Assembly: GCF_033473495.1 (NCBI RefSeq)
Contig: NC_088935.1
Span: 4,278,001 to 4,342,000, forward strand
Source of the DNA: Cercospora beticola
Taxonomy: Eukaryota > Ascomycota > Dothideomycetes > Mycosphaerellales > Mycosphaerellaceae
Length of the DNA stretch: 64,000 bases
Direction: 5' to 3'
The notes beneath the pieces are model-generated. The model was given only the letters and a program-made list of their open reading frames with translations. It made no database searches and was not told the DNA's origin. A program made the translations under genes and the position numbers. The stretch's first letter is position 1. Every line of letters begins with the position of its first letter. Positions 21,123-30,113 of the stretch are shown in pieces.

Positions 21123-24100
21123 TCAAAACCATGTCAGCCACTTCAAGAACCTGAACAAGGCCAGAATGACTTTCTTCAAGCTGTTGACCACAACCACGAT
21201 CAGCCAAATTGACCACATGATGCCGAGTAGAAGCCACTCAAAAAGCTTCGAGCTCACGTTGATAAGGAGCCTGAAGTTTTTCCTGCGCGCTCGGAACATG
21301 CTGTCAATAGTGTTGTCCATGCGCTTGATGTCTTGCGGCATCCTCGTGGTGAGCTCCACGTTGAATGCATCTGCTTCGTCCGAAGTTTCGTGCACACGCT
21401 TTGTGAGTTGATCTCCCGCTTTATGCGAAAGCGCCTCCAGACGCACGCTCAAGTCTTTCACCACCTGCCCCTGGAAACGCTGGAGCAGTTTCTCCAAATC
21501 GACAATCGTGCCGTCGACGGTGCCACAAAGCCACTGGCCGGCTGCAACGTTCTCTTCTTTTCGAGTCATTGGTTCGATAGTATGTCCCGCTACTTCTGCG
21601 GCCTTGACAATGATAGGCAGCGGACGTTCGCGGGTGGAATTAGCCATATGGCATATTTCCTGGGCCTTGATGCCCGAAGCCAGCAACAGCGCCCGCACTC
21701 GAGCGATATCTCTCGCTGTCACTCGACTCGGCAATTCATCATCTGCACTGCTGTTCTGCATCTGCCCACGCTGCGCGTTGTCGGAGATGCTCCAGTGCCT
21801 CTTACCAGAGCCGCCTGCCTGGCCATTCCTGATTTTCATGTTCGAAAGGCGCGAATCTGTTTCGACAAGCGTCAAATCATTTTGTGAGACCGACCTTCTG
21901 CGCTTGTAAGTTTCAGCCCAAGTCAAGCCTTTCTGAGCTTTATTTGGAGACAACTCAGGTTCCGACACGTTTCCGTCATCCGGGAGGTTGATCTTTGGCA
22001 ACTCTTGCTGCCGAGACCGCGACAACGCGTGCAGCTTGTCAAACGGGTTACTATCCTCCGACAAGGGACTTGTCGGGGCTGCTCTATCGCGAGCAGCTGG
22101 GGACCTGAAGGATGGCAGACCCGAAGTGAAATACTTCGCTTTGGGCCTCGGACGTTCAAGAGACGCGCGCGGACTGATGCCATCATCGAGGACATTATCT
22201 TCGTCGTTTCGTTTGCGCAGCAGAGCGTGATCCACATCGCCATCGGAGGCATCTGACTGTGGCACAGACGATTCAGCATTGACACCTTCACGGCTGGCAC
22301 GGAACCTATCACCGAAGCGCGAGCTCTCGTTGCGTACAATATCGCGCACTCGACCACCTTTGAAGAAGCGATTCGAGGCAGTCTTGGATCCTTTCGTGGA
22401 CGAGGCGGTAGTCGTCGTGTTCGTGTACGTCTGAAGTAGCTCACTGTCTATGCTGTCAGACGTCTTGTGGTGTCTGAATTGAGCTGGTCGCGCCGATTCG
22501 ATGCTAGACCGGGGCCCTCCGGTGCCAGAATCAGCGCTCAAGACCGGCGACAAGGGAGCGCCCGTATTGCTGGCGAAGTCAGTTGCTTCGATGTGATTGC
22601 GTTCCTTACTTTTGCTACGCGAGTGCAGAAGGGGAAGTTTCAAGCCCTTCGATTTGTGTTTCACGGGTGACGCCTGCTTGCTGAAAGTCGATTCTGAAGT
22701 GCTTTGACGCGAGAAATCCGGCACGACGGGAGAAGACGGGCTGTCCGCGATCATCTCGTTCATGGAAGGTAGATTGCGTTCCATAGAGCCTTTGCTATCG
22801 TCAGAAGTGGAACGCTGGTGTCGTTGAGTATCGACGGAAAGTCTCCCTTTGCTTGCTGCATTAATCTCGTGACGTGAATTGCTTCCACCAGTGCGCATTG
22901 TCGGAAAGCTGGTGTTTTGTGTGTCCCAGTGGTCCGGCGACAAGAGCTCTGGTGAAGACAACTCGCCCTTCTCGTCTTTGGCAATCATTTCGCGCATATG
23001 CCGTTCCAGAGGTCCAATGTTCTCATCGCCCCCCTCATCATGACCAAAGCGTAACGCTGGTGGTCTGCGTCCTTCGTCACTAGAAATGCTCGAGACGCTT
23101 CCTGATCGGTTGACGTGGCCGCGACCAAGACGCGGTAATGGCAGGATATGCTTAGACTTGTGCTTCGCTCGGTGCTGCTCTTCACTTTCAGAAGCATCGG
23201 AGTCATCACGGTGGTTTCCATTGTGATCCTGCAGCTTTCCGACTTCCATGCTGCGTCGCGTGATGTCTTTACTACGTCGCGGCGCCTCCAAGCTGGTTGC
23301 AGTCCTTGCTGGAAAAAGTCGATGGCCATTTCGGTCTTCGATTAGGGTCTTGTTATCATGCTTCTCAACCCAGTACGTATCTGCAAGGAGCTCCGCCGGC
23401 TCGATCATCCATCCATTTTCTGGTCTTACTATAACGGAGGACGTGGTGTCAGTCCGGCGGTGACCGCGGGCAGTATCCGGGCGATCGTTGGGGTCCGCCT
23501 CAAGCTCCCCAGAGAATGGCGGCAGTCGGACCTGATCTTCACCTGGTCTGAAAGAGCTGTTCTTCGCCGCAGCTTCAACTCCATCGATCCAACGCCGGAT
23601 TCGGTCGGTCTCCTGAAATGTTTCTGTCGGTGCAGTCAGTGGTCGGCGCTGGCGATTGCGTATACGACGATTGCGCAAAGCTTGAAGAGGGTTGTACTGC
23701 CTCCCAAGCTTGTGCTTATGCACGCTTTCCGATGATGTGATTCTGGTCATGTGATAGTGGGCGCTTCCCGGGCTGCTTGTAGCCTGCGTGCTATAGTTGC
23801 CAGGCGCAGTGGCATCCGGCCGCAGTGGTGGTAGATTTTCTAGGAGGCGCCTGTGCTCGCTGGCAAGCTCGAAGTATCTGCGCGCCTTTTCTGTCCGGAA
23901 CAGGGTAGCTGGCGAGAAAGTGTGCACAATATTCCGCCCCAAGTCGATAGGACTTTCGAGTAGTTCCTCTCGGTGTGGACTGTGCCTATGTGACACAGGT
24001 GTCGGTATCCGACTCTCGTTCGAGTAGCTGGCCCTCTTGCCCGCCGATGACGCTGACCGCACGGTTCCATAGCCCGAGTCCATCGCAGAGACTACCCTCC

Positions 24101-24719
24101 TGCTCCCCGCAGGAGTGATTGGCACTGGTAAGGCGCTGGTGGAATGGCGTTTTCGACTCTCGCTCAGGTTGAGTGCCATCTGCACCAGCTGCGCTGGATC
24201 CATTGCAGGGGGTCGGGCCTCTGGCAGCTTGCCAGAGCCAGCCTTCGTAGACCGCTCGCTTGAGAGCTGCCGTGAAAGTGGTGAACTTCCATGGGATGAC
24301 TCTCCCGAGATGCGTGCGGCCGCATTTCGTGGCTTATCGAGCTGGATGTGCCCATTGTTGTGACTCCGGGATGCTCGCTTGCTGCTCAGCCCAGGGGCGT
24401 GGTCGGAGGCTCTGACGTGTCCGTTGCTGAGTACTGAGCCTAGCAAGAACCCACCAGGCTTCCTGACCCGTTGTGGTATTTTGCTCTGGCCTATGCTATC
24501 GGCCTGGTTCGACGTGGCCTCGGCAGTGCTGGACCTCGTCTCACTTGATCCTCGAAACTTGTCAGGGAAGCTGTGGGAGCTCCCTCGGGCGCTGGAGCTG
24601 CGCGACTGAGCGCGGGAACTCGACTCCCCATGGCGAGATTCGGCGGCAGCAAAGCTCACATCGGCGGCGGGCGAGGGTCGGGCGGTGGCAGCGTGGTCGA
24701 GGTCAACGTCAATGGACAT
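21123..24719 (-). CDS. Large, mostly disordered tail-anchored membrane protein
   Basis: I do not recognise a named family. A single exon encodes 1198 aa. Roughly the first 1000 residues are low-complexity, rich in Ser, Arg, Asp and Pro, with many potential basophilic phosphorylation sites (RRxS types). The only ordered-looking part is the C-terminal 180 residues: a helical segment (ARVRALLLASGIKAQEI), a Trp-containing block, a predicted coiled region around VDLEKLLQRFQGQVVKDL, then a hydrophobic end with two close segments, WLLLGIMWSIWLIVVVV and VILALFRFLKWLTWF. There is no signal peptide. This looks like a C-terminally anchored ER or nuclear-envelope protein with a long cytosolic tail; that topology is inference. 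Confidence 0.75.
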   Translation of the reverse strand: MSIDVDLDHAATARPSPAADVSFAAAESRHGESSSRAQSRSSSARGSSHSFPDKFRGSSETRSSTAEATSNQADSIGQSKIPQRVRKPGGFLLGSVLSNGHVRASDHAPGLSSKRASRSHNNGHIQLDKPRNAAARISGESSHGSSPLSRQLSSERSTKAGSGKLPEARPPAMDPAQLVQMALNLSESRKRHSTSALPVPITPAGSRRVVSAMDSGYGTVRSASSAGKRASYSNESRIPTPVSHRHSPHREELLESPIDLGRNIVHTFSPATLFRTEKARRYFELASEHRRLLENLPPLRPDATAPGNYSTQATSSPGSAHYHMTRITSSESVHKHKLGRQYNPLQALRNRRIRNRQRRPLTAPTETFQETDRIRRWIDGVEAAAKNSSFRPGEDQVRLPPFSGELEADPNDRPDTARGHRRTDTTSSVIVRPENGWMIEPAELLADTYWVEKHDNKTLIEDRNGHRLFPARTATSLEAPRRSKDITRRSMEVGKLQDHNGNHRDDSDASESEEQHRAKHKSKHILPLPRLGRGHVNRSGSVSSISSDEGRRPPALRFGHDEGGDENIGPLERHMREMIAKDEKGELSSPELLSPDHWDTQNTSFPTMRTGGSNSRHEINAASKGRLSVDTQRHQRSTSDDSKGSMERNLPSMNEMIADSPSSPVVPDFSRQSTSESTFSKQASPVKHKSKGLKLPLLHSRSKSKERNHIEATDFASNTGAPLSPVLSADSGTGGPRSSIESARPAQFRHHKTSDSIDSELLQTYTNTTTTASSTKGSKTASNRFFKGGRVRDIVRNESSRFGDRFRASREGVNAESSVPQSDASDGDVDHALLRKRNDEDNVLDDGISPRASLERPRPKAKYFTSGLPSFRSPAARDRAAPTSPLSEDSNPFDKLHALSRSRQQELPKINLPDDGNVSEPELSPNKAQKGLTWAETYKRRRSVSQNDLTLVETDSRLSNMKIRNGQAGGSGKRHWSISDNAQRGQMQNSSADDELPSRVTARDIARVRALLLASGIKAQEICHMANSTRERPLPIIVKAAEVAGHTIEPMTRKEENVAAGQWLCGTVDGTIVDLEKLLQRFQGQVVKDLSVRLEALSHKAGDQLTKRVHETSDEADAFNVELTTRMPQDIKRMDNTIDSMFRARRKNFRLLINVSSKLFEWLLLGIMWSIWLIVVVVNSLKKVILALFRFLKWLTWF

Positions 24720-25267
24720 GGCCGGGCAGCGCGAGTGAGCCGGCTCGACGGACGAGACGATGCCGGGTCGCAGGCGTGCTCATGGCGAGGGTGATGGCAG
24801 AGAGGGACAGTGCGTGGACACATGCATCTCCTGGCCCCGGCACGAAAGCGACTAGCGTGTAAGGGCAAGAGTAACGCTCAAAGGCTGGCCAGATTGGCAG
24901 CTGCTGTTGTCCGTCGCTCAACGGTCGTTCACGTCCGTCGGACTCGGCACGTTTTGTGGGCTGCTGCTGCGGCCAAGGAATGCGCACGCATGCAACAAGC
25001 ACACAACCACGCCGCGGACGTGGGAGAGCAGGTTCGGAGCCGGCGCTAGGAGGGATTATTCACCCCTTGACTGCACCGTACTTCGTGACGACGTACCGCA
25101 GGTCTACAGGCAGCTACTATTCACCAAGAGATTCACTCGGCTTTTCCAGAACGTGGCGCATGGGCATGTGAATGCGTTGCGTTCATGCTGGTTGCCGGCC
25201 GAAGACAAGAGAGGGACTGACCGACTTGCAGGTAAGCTGTCGGCCGATGGAATACGGCTATCTCCTA
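24720..25267. other. Upstream region of the tail-anchored protein gene
   Basis: No supportable gene is seen. The region is GC-rich and holds the promoter of the leftward 1198-aa gene. It ends at the TA dinucleotide (25266-25267) that borders the MITE. Confidence 0.5.
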
Positions 25268-25291
25268 CAGTGTAATCTGTTTATAACGATA
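25268..25291 (+). repeat. Left terminal inverted repeat of MITE
   Basis: Begins CAGTGTAATCTGT, preceded by TA. It pairs with 25589-25612 with two transitions. Confidence 0.85.
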
Positions 25292-25588
25292 CCTCGGTGG
25301 GCAGACCTCCGTATCGTAATAAAGAGGAATCGTTACCAAAAGTGGTCATGTGACCCTTGGTCAAGGGCATTTTTCGATTGGTCATGAGCCAAACAGGTAT
25401 CATCCGGCGCTCCGACAGTAAATCCGACTGCCAAGTCTAGTCGGCAGGCCCTCCGACAACGATATTACTGCTGCCAAGGGCCGTGCGCACTCCCCGACTA
25501 AGAACGATATCGATATATCGCTCCGCCCACCCAAAAACCATGGTGGGCAAGAAAGCGTATCGATATAACGAGATATCGTTACCCGGAA

Positions 25589-25612
25589 GATCGCTATAGA
25601 CAGATTACACTG
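25589..25612 (-). repeat. Right terminal inverted repeat of MITE
   Basis: Ends ACAGATTACACTG followed by TA. It is the reverse complement of the left repeat except at two positions. Confidence 0.85.
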
Positions 25613-25984
25613 TAGTATCACGCAAATAATCGAGTCCAGACGTCTCGTGGCTGTGCGCCATCATGTAGGCACAGGAACAGAGAGATGGCATGGCGACAAA
25701 TTCTTGAGGCGTTAAGGCGTCTGTATGATGATCTGCACCCAAACTTTAAATATTTGAACCGTCTCAAGCAGTGCGGCCGTAAGTGTGTGGGATCCGCTAG
25801 GAGGAGGTTCGTCCGACAGCGACAGCGTGGCGTCTCTGATAGCATACATGTAGAGAACGAACGTCCTCGGATGCCATATCATCACTCGATCACGCAACAC
25901 AAGCCCTCATACACAGTTGAATAAGAAAGAGCAATCGGCCATCGCTACTCGTGTCAGCACTCAAATTTTCATACAGCAAACACC
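25613..25984. other. Promoter region of the SDR gene
   Basis: The 370 bp between the MITE and the SDR start codon has no supportable gene. The MITE therefore sits within about 0.4 kb of this promoter. Confidence 0.5.
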
Positions 25985-27022
25985 ATGTTCGACTGGTTCT
26001 TCGGCAAGAGCTTTACACCTGAAAAGGACATACCTGATCTCTCCGGGAAAGTGATCCTGATCACGGGCGGTGAGTTTGGACCGCGTTACGAGCAAAATAC
26101 GCGATCTGACAAGGACAAGGAAACATTGGTCTCGGCAAAGAGGCCGTCTTGCAGCTCGCAAAGCACAATCCACAAGAAATTTTCCTGGCCGCAAGAACGC
26201 AGTCGAAAGCGGAAGATGCCATTGCGGACATCAAGACGCGCGTGCCCAACGCCAAAATCTCCTACATCAAGCTTGATCTGACATCTCTTGCTTCGGTCAA
26301 AGATGCAGCGGAGGAGTTCAAGGCTCGCTCCGATCGCCTTGATATTTTGATCAAGTACGTCTTCATGGCGCCGCAAAATGTGTTTGGAATTCTGACACGC
26401 ATCTAGCAATGCTGGCATCATGGCAGTTCCATATTCCAAGACAAAGGATGGCTACGAGATCCAGTTTGGCACAAACCACATTGGCCACGCGCTTCTCACC
26501 AAGCTCTTGCTCCCGACACTTCTCAAGACTGCCGATCAGCCTGGCTCTGATGTACGAATTGTCAACGTGTCCTCGATAGGCCACATGATAGCGCCCGGTA
26601 TTATTTACGACCAGGATGCCTTGGAGTCCTATGCGACCCTCCGGCGGTACGGTCAGTCAAAGCTCTCGAACTTGCTTCACGCGCGAGAATTGCAGCGTCG
26701 CTACCCACAAATCACGGCAACTTCAGTCCATCCGGGAGTGATCTTAACAGATTTGTACGCTAGCCAAAAACAGTCGAGCATCTTTGCCCGGTTTGGTCTG
26801 CCACTGATCAAGCCCCTCACACTCGACGTGCCAGGAGGGGCGAAGAATGAACTGTGGGCCGCTACAGCAGACAAGAAAGAGGTCGGAAGCAGTTACTACT
26901 GGACGCCGGTTGGCATTAAGAGCGGAGGAAGCTTTTGGCATGCGCAGAAGCCGCAGTTGGCGAAGGAATTGTGGGACTGGACTGAGAACGAGCTTGAGAC
27001 TCAATTGAAGAAGCTCAGCTGA
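25985..27022 (+). CDS. Short-chain dehydrogenase/reductase, retinol-dehydrogenase-like
   Basis: NAD(P)-dependent oxidoreductase of the classical SDR type. Exons are 25985-26069, 26120-26354 and 26407-27022, giving 311 aa. Intron 1 has donor GTGAGT and splits the glycine motif; splicing yields TGGNIGLG, the dinucleotide-binding TGxxxGxG. Intron 2 has donor GTACGT and rebuilds INNAGIM. The catalytic motif is YGQSK, with the Ser in NVSSIGHM. The C-terminal part (GSSYYWTPVGIKSGGS) resembles fungal retinol-dehydrogenase/WW-domain-oxidoreductase-like enzymes. Substrate is unknown; lipid, sterol or secondary metabolites are all possible. No metabolic neighbours indicate a pathway. There is no signal peptide. 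Confidence 0.92.
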
Positions 27023-27266
27023 GCGTGTCCATGCGGTCGAGCGTTGATAGTTAGTTGATAGAGGTCGCCAGCTTCCATGTACATATTTTTATTCATGTTA
27101 TGCGGTATCTTGGCATGTGACATGACTCAGGTTGCTAGCGTGAACGGCTCCAAACTTCGTCCGCTTTTCACGACGGCTGGTACTCTGCAGTACACATGAC
27201 TTGAGCCGATGCTCTACGCGTGTGCATCGGCCACGCTTCAACAATCAGACTTGTTCGGTTCGTAAC

Positions 27267-29894
27267 ATGGCCGCCGTCGAGTCTGCGGTCCGGCTACCGA
27301 CGCCGCAACCTGGTGAGGCCAGCGCGGCGGCAGAAGGCAGCTCGCGAAAACGCAGCTCCATATCACGATCGCCTTCACCGCAACGAGACGCGCCAGCACT
27401 ACGACGCCGCTCGAACTCGAGATCCCCGCCTTCACGAAACCATGGTCCGCTGCCCCGCGATGTCGACCGCGCGCGAGCGAAGGAGAGAGCACGACAACTC
27501 GAAATGCGACAAAAAGAAGATGAAGCTCCGGCAAAACCACTTACGGACGAGGAGAAGCAGGCGGCAGCGAAGGCAGAATATGAGAAACTGCTGAACATGC
27601 GATCTGGCGGCACATACATACCTCCCGCTCGGCTGAAGGCATTGCAGGCCCAGATCACCGACAAGACTTCGAAAGAGTATCAGCGTATGGCATGGGAGGC
27701 GCTGAAGAAATCGATCAACGGCCTGATCAACAAGGTCAACGTCTCGAACATCAAACACATTGTGCCGGAGCTCTTCAATGAGAATCTGGTCCGAGGGCGT
27801 GGTCTGTTCTGCCGAAGTATCATGAAGGCGCAAGCAGCCAGTCTGCCTTTCACTCCGATCTACGCGGCGATGGTCGCCATTGTGAACACCAAGCTGCCAC
27901 AAGTTGGCGAGCTGTTGATCAACAGACTGATCATCCAGTTCCGCAAAGCGTACAAGAGGAACGACAAGAGTGTATGCCACAGCAGCACCACATTCATTGC
28001 ACACTTGATCAATCAGCAGGCCGCGCATGAGATGCTTGCAGCCCAAATGCTGTTGCTCCTTCTCCACAAGCCGACGGATGATAGTGTTGAGATTGCTGTT
28101 GGCTTGATGAAAGAAGTGGGTCAGCACATCGAGGAGATGAACTCCTCTATAGCACTGGCAGTTTACGATCAGTTCCGAGGCATCCTGCATGAAGCGGACA
28201 TCGATAAGCGAGTACAGTACATGATCGAGGTCCTGTTCCAGATCCGGAAGGACAAGTACAAGGACCATCAAGCGGTGAGGGAAGAGTTAGATCTGGTAGA
28301 AGAGGAAGACCAAATTACGCATCGACCATCGTTGGATGATGAGAAGTTGAAAACAGAAGACGGATTGAACATATTCAAATTTGACGCCGAGTACGAAGCG
28401 AATGAAGAGGCATACAAGAAGCTGAAGGCCGAAATTCTTGGCGAGGCTGAGGACAGCGACGAGGACGAGGCGGAGGACAGCGATGAAGAATCCAGTGATG
28501 AGGACGAGAACGATGCGGAGGAGAGGGCGATGGAAATCAAGGATCAGTCCAATACCGATCTGGTCAATCTCCGTCGTTCCATCTACCTGACGATTATGTC
28601 GTCTGGTACCTTTGAAGAAGCTTGCCACAAGCTCATGAGGATCAACTTGCCGGCCGGCCGAGAAGACGAACTGCCCTCCATGATCATCGAATGTTGCAGT
28701 CAGGAGCGCACTTTCAACAAGTTCTTCGGTCTCATTGGTGAGCGTTTCTGCAAGCTGAACCGGCTCTGGAAGGACCTGTTCCAAGATCAGTTCATGAAGT
28801 ACTACGAGACGATCCACCGATTTGAGACCAATCGACTACGCATCATCGCGCAATTCTTTGGCTATCTGTTGTCTTCCGATGCGATCGATTGGACCGTATT
28901 CCACGTTGTGAAGCTGAATGAAGAAGACACCACAAGTTCGAGTCGCATCTTTGTCAAGATTCTCATCGAGGAGCTCGAGGCGGGCATGGGCATGAAGAAG
29001 TTGGTGGAACGCTTCAAGGGCGACGATTTGCAGACAGCCTTGACTGGCATGTTCCCAACGGACGATCCGAAGAACACTCGATTCAGCATCAATTTCTTCA
29101 CTGCGATTGGCAAGGGACCGCTCACAGAGGGCATGCGAGAATGGCTGAAGAATATGCCAAAGCCTGCGCCAGCGCCGCTGCCAGCAAAGAGTCCAACCCC
29201 AAGCAGAGGACGGAGCGAGAGTGTCAGCAGCTATTCCAGCTATTCCAGCTACTCTTCACGATCAGATTCGCGGTCACGTTCGAGATCGCGTACGCCGCCG
29301 AGGCGTGGGCGGGACCGAAGCTACTCCCGCTCCCCAACGCCAAAGAAGAATGGCAGAAAGACGTCTCGTTCGCCTTCTCCCAGGAGAAGAAGATCTCCTC
29401 GCGGACGCAGAGACAGCTACAGTGATCGTTCAGTCTCGCGTTCGCGCACACCACCACGGGCCAGACGAGACTCGGTCTCACGTTCCCGTTCTCCTCCACG
29501 CAAAGCCAACGGCAAAGGCCGTGCACGCTCCAGATCACGCTCTCTTTCACGTCGCAGAGACCGCACAGCAAGCCGTTCCCCAAGTCCGCCACCACGACGA
29601 AAGGCAGGCCGCGCAGATTCGAGATCCCGCTCTCCTCGACCAAAGCGGGGCAGGAGCGCAAGCTACGAATCTAGGTCTCCACCATCGCGAAGACGCAGCC
29701 CGCCTGCGAAGCGAAGGAGGAACACGAGCAGCCCAGAGTCTTCTCGATCGCCTCCTCCTCGCAAAGCCCCTCCGCCGAGAAAGCCAGAAGCCAATGTCGA
29801 AGAGGATCAGTCTCATATCCATCCTAGTCGAAGGAATCTTGTTGCTGGCAGTGGGCCTGGACAAAGAAGGAAGGGAGCTAGTGACTTTATGTAG
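27267..29894 (+). CDS. cwc22: Pre-mRNA splicing factor Cwc22
   Basis: Spliceosome component needed for the first catalytic step; in animals it also recruits eIF4A3. A single exon encodes 875 aa from the first ATG; the frame is open further upstream but without an ATG. After a basic, Ser-rich leader comes a MIF4G domain (about residues 135-330) starting near YQRMAWEALKKSINGLINKV. An acidic linker (about 395-425) is followed by an MA3 domain (about 430-540) with LRRSIYLTIMSSGTFEEACH. The last 200 residues form a long RS domain. S. cerevisiae Cwc22 lacks such an RS tail, so this form resembles the S. pombe and animal proteins. It converges on fat1, with stop codons about 220 bp apart. Confidence 0.96.
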   Translation: MAAVESAVRLPTPQPGEASAAAEGSSRKRSSISRSPSPQRDAPALRRRSNSRSPPSRNHGPLPRDVDRARAKERARQLEMRQKEDEAPAKPLTDEEKQAAAKAEYEKLLNMRSGGTYIPPARLKALQAQITDKTSKEYQRMAWEALKKSINGLINKVNVSNIKHIVPELFNENLVRGRGLFCRSIMKAQAASLPFTPIYAAMVAIVNTKLPQVGELLINRLIIQFRKAYKRNDKSVCHSSTTFIAHLINQQAAHEMLAAQMLLLLLHKPTDDSVEIAVGLMKEVGQHIEEMNSSIALAVYDQFRGILHEADIDKRVQYMIEVLFQIRKDKYKDHQAVREELDLVEEEDQITHRPSLDDEKLKTEDGLNIFKFDAEYEANEEAYKKLKAEILGEAEDSDEDEAEDSDEESSDEDENDAEERAMEIKDQSNTDLVNLRRSIYLTIMSSGTFEEACHKLMRINLPAGREDELPSMIIECCSQERTFNKFFGLIGERFCKLNRLWKDLFQDQFMKYYETIHRFETNRLRIIAQFFGYLLSSDAIDWTVFHVVKLNEEDTTSSSRIFVKILIEELEAGMGMKKLVERFKGDDLQTALTGMFPTDDPKNTRFSINFFTAIGKGPLTEGMREWLKNMPKPAPAPLPAKSPTPSRGRSESVSSYSSYSSYSSRSDSRSRSRSRTPPRRGRDRSYSRSPTPKKNGRKTSRSPSPRRRRSPRGRRDSYSDRSVSRSRTPPRARRDSVSRSRSPPRKANGKGRARSRSRSLSRRRDRTASRSPSPPPRRKAGRADSRSRSPRPKRGRSASYESRSPPSRRRSPPAKRRRNTSSPESSRSPPPRKAPPPRKPEANVEEDQSHIHPSRRNLVAGSGPGQRRKGASDFM

Positions 29895-30113
29895 TGTGGC
29901 CTTCCAAAGTCATTACCCGAAGCTGTATAAAACGAGAAATTGAATCACAATGTACCTTTTGTCGCGTATTTATCTCACGAGGGTAGCAGTCAACGTTTAT
30001 TTGCTGTAATGCCGTGCATCCTCTACGTTGCAATTCACAAGGTCGCGAAATAAATGGTATCTAAATGCTACAGTCAAAATCTGTCCTGCGTCGTATCCCA
30101 CTGGCTACAATGC

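Larger units (their letters stand above)
25268..25612. mobile_element. Tc1/mariner-type MITE, 345 bp
   Basis: The element is bounded by inverted repeats: the left end reads CAGTGTAATCTGTTTATAAC and the right end, reverse-complemented, CAGTGTAATCTGTCTATAGC, followed on both sides by CGAT. The repeat is thus at least 24 bp with two mismatches. TA sits directly outside both ends (25266-25267 and 25613-25614), as expected for a TA target-site duplication of Tc1/mariner or pogo-like transposons. The interior has no reading frame large enough for a transposase, so it is non-autonomous. Internal ATATCGAT-rich segments and a repeated GGTGGGCA suggest further subterminal symmetry. The superfamily is inferred from the TA and the CAGT terminus. 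Confidence 0.82.
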
